The notes under the pieces: generated by a model
Told to the model about the DNA's origin: nothing
What the model saw: the letters and a program-made list of their open reading frames with translations, nothing else
Databases searched by the model: none
Shown here: in pieces, positions 44,171 through 53,117 of the stretch
How the letters are laid out: the number at the start of each line of letters is the position of its first letter
Numbering within the stretch: position 1 is the first letter of the stretch
Translations under genes and position numbers: made by a program
NCBI RefSeq assembly: GCF_009497655.1
Contig: NZ_CP023317.1
Span: 3,315,501-3,379,500 of the forward strand
Direction of reading: 5' to 3'
Length of the DNA: 64,000 nucleotides
Source of the DNA: Priestia megaterium
Lineage (GTDB): Bacteria > Bacillota > Bacilli > Bacillales > Bacillaceae_H

Positions 44171-44671
44171 ATGATACGTCAAGGGAGGATTGGTGATGAA
44201 GCGGGCATTGCCCACGTACATGTAGAAAGCTGGAAATCGACTTATAAAGGACTTGTTCCGGATTCTTTTTTACATTCGTTGAACGCTGAAAAACGAAAAG
44301 CCATCTGGAAAAAGCAGCTGGAATCAAATTCTGTTTTCGTTGCAGAAGAAAACGGTCAAATCGTAGGCTTTGCTTCTTATGGTAAAGAAAGAACCAACAA
44401 GCATCCTTCCTATACCGGAGAACTGTATGCCATGTATTTACTCACAGAGCATCAGCGAAAAGGAATTGGCAAAGCGCTTATGCATAAAATAGCGCAAGAG
44501 CTTGTAGACCGTGATATACATACGATGCTCACATGGGCTTTTGAACAAAACGGCGCCTGTCAATTTTATGAAGCGCTTGGCGGAAAAAGAATCGATCGCG
44601 CCGACGTTATCATTGATGGTACATCTCTATCTGAAGTGGCTTTTGGGTGGGACACACTTGAAAATTTGTAG
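44171..44671 (+). CDS. GNAT-family N-acetyltransferase
   Basis: 166 residues with the complete GNAT layout: IRQGRIGDEAGIAHVHVESWKSTYKG, VFVAEENGQIVGFAS, ELYAMYLLTEHQRKGIGKALM (acetyl-CoA loop QRKGIG) and FYEALGGKRI. GAGGTGAGCAG precedes the ATG. Substrate unknown. Divergent from the replication-like gene. Confidence 0.87.
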   Translation: MIRQGRIGDEAGIAHVHVESWKSTYKGLVPDSFLHSLNAEKRKAIWKKQLESNSVFVAEENGQIVGFASYGKERTNKHPSYTGELYAMYLLTEHQRKGIGKALMHKIAQELVDRDIHTMLTWAFEQNGACQFYEALGGKRIDRADVIIDGTSLSEVAFGWDTLENL

Positions 44672-44744
44672 GACAACTCTCTGGACAGATTTTTTTCTTC
44701 ACGGTAAACTGTTTAGTTGGTATAAAAAGAAAGGATGACTTACC

Positions 44745-45434
44745 GTGACGAATTCTACTTATCGAAACATTATTTTGCTCGTTCTTTGCGTAACAGCAGG
44801 TATTGTGGATGTAATTGGCTACTTAAGCCTTGGCCATATCTTTACTGCAAATATGACGGGAAACATCGTGCTGCTTGGGTTAGCAATCGGAAACTCGCTT
44901 GAAACAACTGTTTTTCATTCCCTCACAGCTTTAGGAGGTTTTATTGTAGGAGTTGTAGGAGCTGCAATCCTAGTTGGAAACAAAGAAAAAACGTTTTGGC
45001 CTAAAGCCGTAACGATTGCCCTTGGAATAGAAGGATTGATTTTACTTGTTTTTGCACTTTTATCTTCGTTTTCTCCTTCTTTACACTTAACTTACTTATT
45101 TATTTTCTTATTAAGCTCAGCAATGGGTCTTCAAACAACGGCCGCTCGAAAGCTTGGCGTAGCCGGAATTTCTACAACTGTATTAACAGGGACGCTTGCT
45201 AACTTCTTTGAAGACGTAACGGCACGTTTTCGCAGCCCTCGCTACCGCAAAACGTTTAACACCGATGCGATTCTTCGCGCGCTGTCTCTTGTGCTTTACT
45301 GCTTTGGCGCTGTTATCGCCGCACTTGCAGAGCCAGCTTATAAATTTGAAATTATTTGGCTGCCAATTGTGATTCTATTAGCCATTATCATTTTTGTCAG
45401 CACGAAGTTTCGTTCTGATTCAGAAAACAAATAA
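44745..45434 (+). CDS. YoaK-type DUF1275 membrane protein
   Basis: 229 residues with six predicted membrane helices. DVIGYLSLGHIFTANMTGNIVLLG near the N-terminus and GLQTTAARKLGVAGISTTVLTGTLANF are hallmarks of the DUF1275/YoaK family. Function unknown. GTG start preceded by AAAGGATG. Confidence 0.85.
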   Translation: MTNSTYRNIILLVLCVTAGIVDVIGYLSLGHIFTANMTGNIVLLGLAIGNSLETTVFHSLTALGGFIVGVVGAAILVGNKEKTFWPKAVTIALGIEGLILLVFALLSSFSPSLHLTYLFIFLLSSAMGLQTTAARKLGVAGISTTVLTGTLANFFEDVTARFRSPRYRKTFNTDAILRALSLVLYCFGAVIAALAEPAYKFEIIWLPIVILLAIIIFVSTKFRSDSENK

Positions 45435-45440
45435 TAATAA

Positions 45441-45472
45441 AAAACCCGTTTCAATAAAGAAACGGGTCTTTT
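45441..45472. terminator. Bidirectional terminator
   Basis: ACCCGTTTC (45444-45452) pairs with GAAACGGGT (45459-45467), flanked by A and T runs, between convergent genes. Confidence 0.85.
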
Positions 45473-45680
45473 ATTTTCCGGATAGTGCCCCTAACACGCC
45501 AAAAATAATGGCGACCACAGGTCCTACAATAAATAGTCCAATTAAAATTGATCGTATAGCTTCCCATAGAAACCATAAAGGGCCTTGCCTGGACTCTGCT
45601 TTTTCCACTCTTTCCTCTAGGTGTTCGACTCTTTGCTGAAGCTTCGCTAATTCCTGCGTAACATCTATTTGTTCGCTCAT
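45471..45680 (-). CDS. Small coiled-coil protein with one membrane helix
   Basis: 69 residues: an N-terminal heptad coiled coil (ELAKLQQRVEHLEERVEKAES) and a C-terminal membrane segment (ILIGLFIVGPVVAIIFGVLGAL). Tail-anchored or oligomeric membrane proteins have this form. No named family. SD AAAGGAGC. Confidence 0.65.
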   Translation of the reverse strand: MSEQIDVTQELAKLQQRVEHLEERVEKAESRQGPLWFLWEAIRSILIGLFIVGPVVAIIFGVLGALSGK

Positions 45681-45733
45681 CGCTCAAGCTCCTTTTTTAC
45701 TCTACATTACCATATACTTCCTTACCAAAACTA

Positions 45734-46492
45734 CTATTTATTTGTGATCACTTCAATGCCGATTTCGCGATAAGCATTTAACACGGTTTCGTTCACATGT
45801 TCTTCTGTAATGAGCCAATCTAGTGAGTTGGCTGAGCTGAACGTGTACGTTGAAGACGTATTGAGTTTTTTAGCTGTTACAATAGCCGCTACTTCACTCG
45901 CGCTTTTTATCATTTGACTTTTGATGTGCATTTCTTCAAGCAAAGGAATGCTCATACCGATTTTAGGATCGATTGCGTATACGCCTAAAAAACAAAGATC
46001 CGCTCGAATTTGCTTAAGCGTATCAACCACGCTTTGTCCTACTGTGACCATCGATTCTTTTCGAAACGTTCCTCCAAGAGAAACAACTTCTACAAAGTCA
46101 TGTTCCGCTAGTGCAACGGTAATTAACGGACTGTTTGTAATAACCGTAACGTTTAAATTCTTTGGAAAAGCTTTGACGAGCTGAATATTTGTTGTACTTC
46201 CGTCCATCAAGAGCACCTGCCCGTCTTTAATTAACGGAAGCGCCGCAACGGCAAGTGAATGCTTAACATCCATCAATTCACGTTTACGCTCTTTGTAATC
46301 AACCGCAGACGTGGAACGAGGAAGCGCTCCTCCGTGTACGCGCTGCAACAGACCAAGCGCGTCCATTTCCCGCAGATCTCTGCGGATTGTATCTTCTGAA
46401 ACGTTCAGCGTTTGGCTAAGCGTCGTAGCTACAATGCGCCCTTCTTTTTCAAGCAAATTCATAATTTGTTTGCGTCTTTCTTGTTTTAACAT
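45734..46492 (-). CDS. DeoR-family transcriptional regulator
   Basis: 252 residues from the ATG at 46492 (AGGTGA 7 nt upstream); the frame is open further to 46627 but without support. N-terminal helix-turn-helix (LSQTLNVSEDTIRRDLREMDALGLLQRVHGGA) and a sugar-phosphate sensor domain (LLMDGSTTNIQLVKAF, VITNSPLITVALAEH, DLCFLGVYAIDPKIGMSIP). It is divergent from a HAD phosphatase, its likely target. Confidence 0.88.
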   Translation of the reverse strand: MLKQERRKQIMNLLEKEGRIVATTLSQTLNVSEDTIRRDLREMDALGLLQRVHGGALPRSTSAVDYKERKRELMDVKHSLAVAALPLIKDGQVLLMDGSTTNIQLVKAFPKNLNVTVITNSPLITVALAEHDFVEVVSLGGTFRKESMVTVGQSVVDTLKQIRADLCFLGVYAIDPKIGMSIPLLEEMHIKSQMIKSASEVAAIVTAKKLNTSSTYTFSSANSLDWLITEEHVNETVLNAYREIGIEVITNK

Positions 46493-46532
46493 TGCTTGTT
46501 CACCTGTTTTCTTTCTGCTTTTTACTTTATTA

Positions 46533-46630
46533 TACTTGTTTCTTTTGTAAAAACAATGTAAAAACGCTTGATTATCAGTGTTTTTTCGTTTATTGTAGGA
46601 TAAACAAGATAAAACATGCAAAAACAAGTA
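46533..46630. promoter_or_regulatory. Possible DeoR operator pair
   Basis: TACTTGTTT (46533-46541) and its reverse complement AAACAAGTA (46622-46630) flank the deoR-HAD intergenic region; AAAACA recurs between them. Proposed from symmetry only. Confidence 0.3.
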
Positions 46631-46656
46631 ATAACAGTCAAAGGGAGAGATAGTTT

Positions 46657-47532
46657 ATGAAGATGATTTTTACAGACTTAGATGGAACTCTTTTAAATAG
46701 CAGCAGTGAAATTAGCACAATTAATGCAGAAGCAATTAAAAAAGCGCAAAAACACGGAGTTGAAGTCGTGGTTGCTACGGGGCGCGCTTATTTCGACGTG
46801 CAGGAAATTTTAAAAAAAGCTGAGCTTTCCAACCTTTGGGTGATTGCCGCAAACGGAGCGACTATTCATGACCCGGACGGACAGCTCAGACATTCTGTTC
46901 CAATTGATGCCCATCACGTAAAAGAAGCGCTTCAGTGGCTGGATGCAAACGAATTTTATTATGAAGTGTTTGCTGAACATGCCATTTATACGCCAAACTC
47001 AGGCCGTGAGCTGCTGGCCATTGAAATTGACCGAGTAAAAAGCGCCAATAAAAACGTGGACGAAGAAAGACTTCATCACGCGGCGGCTAAGCAGTACAGC
47101 CAAACGGGATTTGCCTTTGTTGCATCGTATAAAGATATTTTAAATACAAACGCTGAGCTTTATAACGTATTGGCTTTTTCATTTGATGATGAAAAACGAA
47201 AAAAAGGCTGGGATCACTTTAGCAAGCAGCACGACATGACCCTTGTCTCTTCCGCTGATCATAACTTTGAACTCGAACACAAAGATGCGTCAAAAGGAAA
47301 CGCATTAAACTACGTTGTAAAAGAGGTTGGCGCTTCTCTTCACGATACCATTGCCATTGGAGACAGCTTTAACGACGTATCGATGCTGCAAAGAGCTGGA
47401 AAAGGAATCGCTATGGCAAATGCGCATGCAGAAATTAAAGCACTAGCTGATGACGTTACATTAACAAACGATGAAAACGGAGTAGCTTCCGTTATTGAAA
47501 ACGTGTTAGAAACGCAGCTAAAAGCACATTAA
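46657..47532 (+). CDS. HAD-superfamily Cof-type phosphatase
   Basis: 291 residues. HAD motifs I FTDLDGTLL (nucleophile and acid Asp), II VATGR, III with Lys in ASKGNAL, and IV GDSFNDVSML are intact; the long cap insert makes it Cof type (IIB). It should dephosphorylate small phosphosugars or cofactors. Divergently placed next to the DeoR regulator, which suggests sugar-phosphate control. Confidence 0.88.
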   Translation: MKMIFTDLDGTLLNSSSEISTINAEAIKKAQKHGVEVVVATGRAYFDVQEILKKAELSNLWVIAANGATIHDPDGQLRHSVPIDAHHVKEALQWLDANEFYYEVFAEHAIYTPNSGRELLAIEIDRVKSANKNVDEERLHHAAAKQYSQTGFAFVASYKDILNTNAELYNVLAFSFDDEKRKKGWDHFSKQHDMTLVSSADHNFELEHKDASKGNALNYVVKEVGASLHDTIAIGDSFNDVSMLQRAGKGIAMANAHAEIKALADDVTLTNDENGVASVIENVLETQLKAH

Positions 47533-47562
47533 AAAAACGCTTGGCAAATGCCAAGCGTTTTT
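47533..47562. terminator. Bidirectional terminator
   Basis: AAAAACGCTTGGCA (47533-47546) is the exact reverse complement of 47549-47562. It lies between the HAD gene and a convergent small membrane protein gene. Confidence 0.88.
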
Positions 47563-47791
47563 AAATCGTCATGCGATAAAGACCGGCAAACCAGCTGAAT
47601 AGCGCAACGAAAAACAGCAGCCACGCGCTGGTTTTCTTTCTTTTTTTCCACTCAATTGCTCCTAAAACTAGCATCGTTAAGCCTAGAAGTATATTTAAAA
47701 GCGAAAGGAACTGGTCATTGTGAGTGAGCATAATATAAAGAGCCAGTCCAACGGTAATAATTGAAAAAATAAGCTGTAATGCTTTTAACAA
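47561..47791 (-). CDS. DUF3953-like small membrane protein
   Basis: 76 residues with two to three membrane helices and a basic KKRKK turn (IEWKKRKKTS). Pattern and length fit the DUF3953 group of bacilli. It lies 11 bp after the stop of the 2-hydroxyacid dehydrogenase gene and is probably co-transcribed. Confidence 0.65.
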   Translation of the reverse strand: MLKALQLIFSIITVGLALYIMLTHNDQFLSLLNILLGLTMLVLGAIEWKKRKKTSAWLLFFVALFSWFAGLYRMTI

Positions 47792-47802
47792 AAAATCTCT
47801 CC

Positions 47803-48768
47803 TTACTTGTAGTTCACTTCTTCATTCACGCACGTCACTAAAGGCTTTTTCTCAAGGCCTAAAAGCAGGTTCTGTACGGCTAGATCCGCCATACGATTGC
47901 GCGTTTCGTACGTAGCGCTTCCAATATGCGGCGTTACTAGCACATTTGAAAGCTGCAGCAGCTTGTGATCTGCCGGAAGCGGCTCTGGGTCTGTTACGTC
48001 CAGTGCAGCATACGCAATTTCTTCATTTTTCAGCGCTTCGTACAGTGCTTCAGTGTCCACTAATCCTCCGCGCGCTGCGTTCACAAAATACGCGCTGTTT
48101 TTCATAGCTTTAAATTCCGCTTCTCCAAACATGCCTTTGCTTTGATCTGAAAGCGGTACTAAGCATACGATACAGTCAGCTGTGTGAAGCAGTTCTTCAA
48201 ACGAAAGATATACGGCATCAAGCTCTTTTTCTGCTTCATGCTTGCGGCTTCGGTTGTGGTAAACGATGTTCATACCCGATGCCTTTGCTCGTCTGGCAAC
48301 GGCGCTTCCGATATCGCCCATTCCAACAATACCAAGCGTTTTTCCAAATAAATCAACGCCGAATACCGTTTCCCAGTTTCCTTGTTTCACTTTTTCATAG
48401 CCTTCATGAATGCGGCGAGCTGCTGACAATAAGAGACCAAACGTTAAGTCTGCCGTTGCTTCTACTAGCACTCCTGGCGTATTGCTAAACGGCACGCCTT
48501 TTTTGGTACACGCTTCGACATCTACACTGTCATACCCGACGCCTGATTGAGAAATAACGCGCAGATTCGGTGCTGCTTCTAACAGCTCTTCATCCACTGT
48601 AATGTGGCCGATATTAAAAAAGCCATCAGCATCACGAAGCCAGTCGCGCAGCGTTTCTTGTGGAATTTTCCCTTCTCCTTCCCACATTTGAATATCGCAG
48701 TGTTCCGCTAGCTTTTCGTAAGCGTTTGGCCACGTCTTTCCAGACATAACAACTTTGTATTTCCCCAT
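47803..48768 (-). CDS. D-2-hydroxyacid dehydrogenase (glyoxylate/hydroxypyruvate reductase type)
   Basis: 321 residues from the ATG at 48768 (AAGGAG upstream). Cofactor loop GIVGMGDIGSAVA, then HNRSRK after the second strand, whose Arg residues favour NADPH. Catalytic Arg in NAARGG, Glu in DVTDPEPLP and His in TPHIGSAT are present. It should reduce a 2-keto acid such as glyoxylate or hydroxypyruvate. Confidence 0.9.
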   Translation of the reverse strand: MGKYKVVMSGKTWPNAYEKLAEHCDIQMWEGEGKIPQETLRDWLRDADGFFNIGHITVDEELLEAAPNLRVISQSGVGYDSVDVEACTKKGVPFSNTPGVLVEATADLTFGLLLSAARRIHEGYEKVKQGNWETVFGVDLFGKTLGIVGMGDIGSAVARRAKASGMNIVYHNRSRKHEAEKELDAVYLSFEELLHTADCIVCLVPLSDQSKGMFGEAEFKAMKNSAYFVNAARGGLVDTEALYEALKNEEIAYAALDVTDPEPLPADHKLLQLSNVLVTPHIGSATYETRNRMADLAVQNLLLGLEKKPLVTCVNEEVNYK

Positions 48769-48894
48769 GTTGATCTCTCCTTTTCCTTGTTCACTCATAT
48801 GTATGAATAGTAACTAGCTATCCTATCATAAGACTACTATAAAGATGAAACTTTTTCCATTCAGGAACCGTATTTATAGTAAGGGGGAATACGA

Positions 48895-49377
48895 ATGTTT
48901 GAAGATGAAATGATATTTGAAGATGATCCGTCCGGAGATGACATTGTTTTTGAAGGTGATGCTGACCTAAGCGGAGGCGCTTTTTTTCCAGACGATGCGT
49001 TATTTAACGGAATGCCTACGTTTGTTATGCTATTTTTTGTTATTGTTATTGGTATTTTCTTATTTTCTATTTTTAAAGGAATCAGCACGTGGAGCAAAAA
49101 TGAGCAGTCTCCTCGTCTATCTGTAAAAGCAAAAATTACGGGCAAACGGACAAACGTTCATCACCATAACAGTCACGCTCACGAACATCACCACTCTCAC
49201 ACGTCTACAACTTACTACGTAACCTTTCAGTTTGAAAGCACCGACCGCTCTGAATTTACTGTTTCAGGCAGCGAATACGGCAAGCTTGCAGAAGGTGATG
49301 AAGGAATGCTGACGTTTCAAGGAACTCGTTTTTTGGATTTTCAAAGGAATCCAAGTAAAGAACATACAGATGCTTAG
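48895..49377 (+). CDS. DUF2500-like membrane protein with acidic N-terminus and His-rich loop
   Basis: 160 residues. The first 35 are strongly acidic and repetitive (FEDEMIFEDD, IVFEGDADL), then one membrane helix (TFVMLFFVIVIGIFLFSIF), then a domain with VKAKITGKRTNV and a His-rich run (HHHNSHAHEHHHSH), and TYYVTFQFE...EFTVSGSEYGKL. The latter resembles DUF2500. The His-rich loop could bind metal. Function unknown. Confidence 0.72.
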   Translation: MFEDEMIFEDDPSGDDIVFEGDADLSGGAFFPDDALFNGMPTFVMLFFVIVIGIFLFSIFKGISTWSKNEQSPRLSVKAKITGKRTNVHHHNSHAHEHHHSHTSTTYYVTFQFESTDRSEFTVSGSEYGKLAEGDEGMLTFQGTRFLDFQRNPSKEHTDA

Positions 49378-49530
49378 CTTATGACCTCGTGCTTTTAGAG
49401 GTCTTTTTTACTGGAGTGAGGCATTTATACAGCAAACGAACTATTTGTGCCCTTTTTACACTTTAGAAGAACGTTAATCCGTATAAAAACATACCGTGTA
49501 ACACATTCATTTAAGCAGGCAGGTGATTTT

Positions 49531-49728
49531 ATGTATTCTCCTTATTCAGGCAGCGGTATCTACTACGGACATTACGGAGAAGCCCCTCATTCGCACCCTA
49601 TCCAAACAATACTGACGCAATACTGGCACGAAACCCACTATCCAGGCCCACACAAAAAATATGTTCACGTGTATTATCTCAACCCATCTTCTCTTCATTA
49701 TTATCCAGCCTATCGAACATTTTTGTAA
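49531..49728 (+). CDS. Small Tyr/His-rich protein, spore-coat-like
   Basis: 65 residues, over a third Tyr, His or Pro (SGSGIYYGHYGEAPHSH, YVHVYYLNPSSLHYY). Such composition is common in small spore-coat proteins of bacilli. The ATG at 49531 has CAGGTGA upstream; the frame is open further to 49447 without support. Confidence 0.6.
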   Translation: MYSPYSGSGIYYGHYGEAPHSHPIQTILTQYWHETHYPGPHKKYVHVYYLNPSSLHYYPAYRTFL

Positions 49729-49807
49729 AAAATTGGTGATTTCCGGACTTTTATATTGTAAAATTAATCCATATACTTTTTTTATTGAGAAAGGAGGTTA
49801 ACAAACA

Positions 49808-50248
49808 GTGCGTAATTCTACAGCAAAAAATAGTGTGATAGTCACCACTTTGCTTTCCGCCCTATTTTTCTGCTTTATCTTGGTTCTTGCTTCGCTTTCA
49901 CCTCTAGCAGATTCAGGCCCCAACGTTAACACGTTCGGTTCAGTTGGGATGTGGTTATCGCTTGGCATGATTCTGTTTTTATATCTGTTGCCTTTAGCAT
50001 TTTATCTCCTAGGAATGCATTTCTTAAAATTTGTGATGGCTGCTTTTTGCAGCATTGGACTTTTAATCGCTGCTAGTACTCTATTACTAATGCCGGCTCT
50101 GTTTTTATTTGGACTGGAAGATTTCTCAGGAAACTTAGCTTCCATCATAGGTGTAATGATTTCTTGCTTAGGCTTACTGATTACGAATATTGTGTGGTTA
50201 GTTGCTGCGTTTAAAAGACCGTCAACCACCGTGCAGGAAAGCGTTTAA
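49808..50248 (+). CDS. Four-helix membrane protein, unknown
   Basis: 146 residues, GTG start with AAAGGAGG about 10 nt upstream. Four predicted membrane helices. I do not recognise a family. Repeat copy E begins 8 bp after the stop. Confidence 0.65.
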   Translation: MRNSTAKNSVIVTTLLSALFFCFILVLASLSPLADSGPNVNTFGSVGMWLSLGMILFLYLLPLAFYLLGMHFLKFVMAAFCSIGLLIAASTLLLMPALFLFGLEDFSGNLASIIGVMISCLGLLITNIVWLVAAFKRPSTTVQESV

Positions 50249-50256
50249 AATGGTGA

Positions 50257-50582
50257 AGAGATGGCATACTAATTTTTCAGTTAAAGACGAATAAAATGGA
50301 GAGATGAGCTGAACCGCTTGTTACACCGCTGTTGATTTCCGTGCAAGACTTCGCTTTCCGCGGGCGGCCGGTGAGCCTCCTCGTAGCTTACGCTCCTGTG
50401 GGGTCTCACCTGTTCCGCTTTCCCCGCAGGAGTCTTCGTCTTGCCCTCCAATCACCAGCTAGAAGCAGCCACATACATGAAACTATCAATAAAAAATCCG
50501 AACGAATTTCATTCTCTATTAAGGTTCTCCATTCATCGTTCGGATCTTCCTTCAACTAAAATACGTTTATCCCAGCCGCTTT
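50257..50582 (+). repeat. Dispersed structured repeat, copy E (full length)
   Basis: Left end AGAGATGGCATACTAA, right end TTTATCCCAGCCGCT. Core stems GCAAGAC/GTCTTGC, GGTGAG/CTCACC and CTCCTGTGGG/CCCGCAGGAG. Right hairpin ATCCGAACGA (50496-50505) with TCGTTCGGAT (50536-50545); read on the minus strand it runs into TTTTTTATTG. The right end abuts the stop of the transglutaminase-like gene. Confidence 0.88.
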
Positions 50583-51194
50583 TTATAGCTCGGTAGGCAA
50601 GTAGTGCAAATACATATCCAAGCAGTCTTCGTGCTGAGACAACACGTCCATTGTTTCTTTGCGAGGTTTTGTATAAATAGTCGCATAGTCTACTTCACCC
50701 TGTGTAGGATTTACTGGAAAAGCCAGTTTTTCTTTTTTTAGCGAAAAGTCGGCTTGCACTCCTTCTTTATTTCCTCTCGCGTCTAATCGAATCCATTTCT
50801 CTTCACTTTTGATGTAGACAGCATTTAACGCATGAATACAGTAGCCTGTGTCTATCGTATCCCCAAGGATTAATCTTTGATAACAAAAGCCTGTCGGAAT
50901 CCCTTCTGCACGCAGCAAAGCGGCTAGTAGATTAGATTTGCTGTAACAAATTCCTTCCTTTTCTTTTAAAGCCTCTGAAGCCGTTTTCGTGATGATTCTG
51001 CTTTGAATATCCCATGAATGAGAAACTTCATCTCTCACAAACTCGTACGCTTTTTTTATGTACGCTATTGGAGAATAAGGCGAGCCGCTTTTGAGTTCAC
51101 GTACCTTTTGTTGAATTAAAGGATGTGTAAAATCCACTTCAGAAAGTTCTTGTATATAGTCTTCTTTTTGTAACGATTCACAAATTAACTTCAT
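50583..51194 (-). CDS. Transglutaminase-like cysteine protease-fold protein
   Basis: 203 residues. The Cys-His-Asp triad of the transglutaminase-like superfamily is visible: GICYSKSNLLAALLR (Cys), CIHALNAVYI (His) and WIRLDARGN (Asp). Members hydrolyse or transfer amide bonds. No signal peptide. The gene is terminated by repeat copy E. Confidence 0.83.
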   Translation of the reverse strand: MKLICESLQKEDYIQELSEVDFTHPLIQQKVRELKSGSPYSPIAYIKKAYEFVRDEVSHSWDIQSRIITKTASEALKEKEGICYSKSNLLAALLRAEGIPTGFCYQRLILGDTIDTGYCIHALNAVYIKSEEKWIRLDARGNKEGVQADFSLKKEKLAFPVNPTQGEVDYATIYTKPRKETMDVLSQHEDCLDMYLHYLPTEL

Positions 51195-51312
51195 TTACTT
51201 TTTTCCTCCTCTTATCTTCACTGTATGTTTTTTTATTCATAATATTGAATTTTATTACATATTTTTATATAATGAAAGACCACTTAAACGGAAAACGATA
51301 GTAGATACGAGA

Positions 51313-51966
51313 TTGAAAGAGGTTTTGTTTTTGGTGACGTTATTTTTAACAAATGTGCTGCTCGGTCTTTCGATTGCCCTTCCCGTTGGTACGGTAACGA
51401 TTGAAATGACGAAGCAGGGTTTAAAAAATGGTTTTCTTCACGGCTGGGTTGTGGGACTTGGAGGCATGACGGTTGATTTGTTGCTAATTGTGCTTCTTTA
51501 CTCTGGACTGGCTTCTTTTTTGTCTGCTCCTTTTATCCAGCTTGTTATGTGGCTTGTAGGGGCACTTTTTTTACTTTATATTGGCTATGACAGCATTAGA
51601 CACGCGGATCATGATATAACGGCTCCTGGAGAACACGTAAAAAAGTCGTTTGCCTCTTCTTATGTGAACGGAATCTTTGTTGCGATTTCTCCGAGCAATC
51701 TCATTTTTTGGCTGAGCGTGTTTGGAACAGTGCTGACAAATTCGCTTCAATCCTCTCACTCTTTTCATTTCCTAGTGATTGCTGCCGGAATATTAACGGG
51801 AATTTTAATTCATGATCTGGGCTTAATGACAATTGTCTCTGGAACTAGAAAAGTGCTGAATCAGCTTTATATCAAATGGGTTTCTATTGCAGCTGGATGT
51901 ATCTTAATTGGCTTTTCATGCTATTTTCTCTACCGATTTATCGGGAATCTGCGCATGTACTTTTAA
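51313..51966 (+). CDS. LysE/RhtB-family exporter
   Basis: 217 residues with six membrane helices; LSIALPVGTVTIEMTKQGLKNGF and FVAISPSNLIFWLSVFG are family signatures (PxGP-like and NP...W regions). It should export an amino acid or similar metabolite. The start is uncertain: TTG at 51313 lacks an RBS, while AAAGAGG at 51316-51322 could serve a TTG or GTG seven to eight codons later. Confidence 0.82.
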   Translation: MKEVLFLVTLFLTNVLLGLSIALPVGTVTIEMTKQGLKNGFLHGWVVGLGGMTVDLLLIVLLYSGLASFLSAPFIQLVMWLVGALFLLYIGYDSIRHADHDITAPGEHVKKSFASSYVNGIFVAISPSNLIFWLSVFGTVLTNSLQSSHSFHFLVIAAGILTGILIHDLGLMTIVSGTRKVLNQLYIKWVSIAAGCILIGFSCYFLYRFIGNLRMYF

Positions 51967-52132
51967 TGTTTCTACATATTTTATGATTTACTATATCCCC
52001 TCTTTATCTAGTATAGAGAGGGAATTTTTATAATCTATCAGGGACTATCAGACAAAAAGTTCACAATTTCGTCACATTTCTATTGATTTTTTTCTCTTTT
52101 TATACGAAAATATAAAAAAGGGAGGAAATATC

Positions 52133-52273
52133 ATGAAAATCAAAAAAGCACTTCGCATCTTTATTGGATCAAACGTCCTTGTATTATTAACATTTGGCCT
52201 TCTTCCAGCACTGTTAGTTAACCCTGATATTGACCTAATTCAATCATTTATTAATTATATAGGCAAGGATTAA
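52133..52273 (+). CDS. Small single-span membrane protein, 46 residues
   Basis: ATG at 52133 with GGGAGG 8 nt upstream. The product has a basic start (KIKKALRIFIG), one membrane helix (NVLVLLTFGLLPALLV) and a short tail ending in GKD. A terminator hairpin follows 45 bp later. Function unknown. Confidence 0.6.
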   Translation: MKIKKALRIFIGSNVLVLLTFGLLPALLVNPDIDLIQSFINYIGKD

Positions 52274-52317
52274 TTCCACTTAAAATAGTCAAAATTTTCA
52301 ATCTATTATTTTCATAA

Positions 52318-52343
52318 AAAAAGACAGCGCAGGCTGTCTTTTT
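52318..52343. terminator. Bidirectional terminator
   Basis: AAAAAGACAGC (52318-52328) pairs with GCTGTCTTTTT (52333-52343), between convergent genes. Confidence 0.85.
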
Positions 52344-52354
52344 TAGTAGGTTTT

Positions 52355-52792
52355 TTATTTAGTTGAAAACAGCTTTTTAACATCTACTTTTTGATCTTTA
52401 ACAATCGTATACGTCGCCTGTTTTTTATCTTCAAAGTTAAACGCTTTTATGTAATCGTCATCGTAAATCGTTAATCCGTACGCATCTTTTCCGTTTTCAA
52501 CGATTTTTACCCAGTAAGACTGGTCAAACTTTGGATCGAGTTCCTTGCTTTTTTTCACTTCTACTTTTGCCAAAGAATGTACGATTTGCTTTATCTCTTT
52601 TTTATCATCTACTACACGTTTTCCTTCGTCCGTATCTATTTCAATACGCGTAACGTTTGCTTCCTCTACTTTTATGACGTCTTTTAACTGATAGGCTTTC
52701 CCGGTATATGTAAAATAAAATATGACGATAAATAAAAGTGCAGCTATAATAATCGTTCTTTTTTTCAAAAGGAACCTCCTTTTCCGCATCAC
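52355..52792 (-). CDS. Membrane-anchored hypothetical protein
   Basis: 145 residues. A very basic start (MRKRRFLLKKR), one membrane anchor (IIIAALLFIVIFYFTYTG) and an extracytoplasmic beta-type domain (VTRIEIDTDEGKRV, WVKIVENGKDAYGLTIYDDDYI). No named family. It starts 7 bp after the stop of the 54-residue membrane protein gene, so the two are co-transcribed. Confidence 0.7.
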   Translation of the reverse strand: MMRKRRFLLKKRTIIIAALLFIVIFYFTYTGKAYQLKDVIKVEEANVTRIEIDTDEGKRVVDDKKEIKQIVHSLAKVEVKKSKELDPKFDQSYWVKIVENGKDAYGLTIYDDDYIKAFNFEDKKQATYTIVKDQKVDVKKLFSTK

Positions 52793-52799
52793 GCTACAT

Positions 52800-52964
52800 T
52801 CAGGTGATACACCTTTTTATTCCTCCTGTTCCGCATCCTTTTAGTACAATGCTGCTTCCTACAAGTAAACTATAGATTAATCCCGGAACAGGAAGTATTA
52901 ACGTTATCATCAACAGTAACATGCCCGTACTTGTAAGAGCTACTCGTGCAGCTCGATTTTTCAT
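52800..52964 (-). CDS. Small membrane protein, 54 residues
   Basis: ATG at 52964 with GGTGA 5 nt upstream. Residues about 8-40 are hydrophobic with a PVPG break (LLLMITLILPVPGLIYSLLVG), then a Gly/Cys tail (KGCGTGGIKRC). It sits 7 bp before the anchored protein gene. Function unknown. Confidence 0.55.
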   Translation of the reverse strand: MKNRAARVALTSTGMLLLMITLILPVPGLIYSLLVGSSIVLKGCGTGGIKRCIT

Positions 52965-53117
52965 TCATTTCACCGCCATCTCTTGGTGAATTTTTTATAT
53001 GAAGCAATAGAAATAGTATTAATCTTCTACCTACTTATGTATTGTTCGCTTATAGGTCAGAATCGTCAACACGCCTACTAGGAAGATCGTTGCTTCACAT
53101 TACCTTTTTTTACCAAC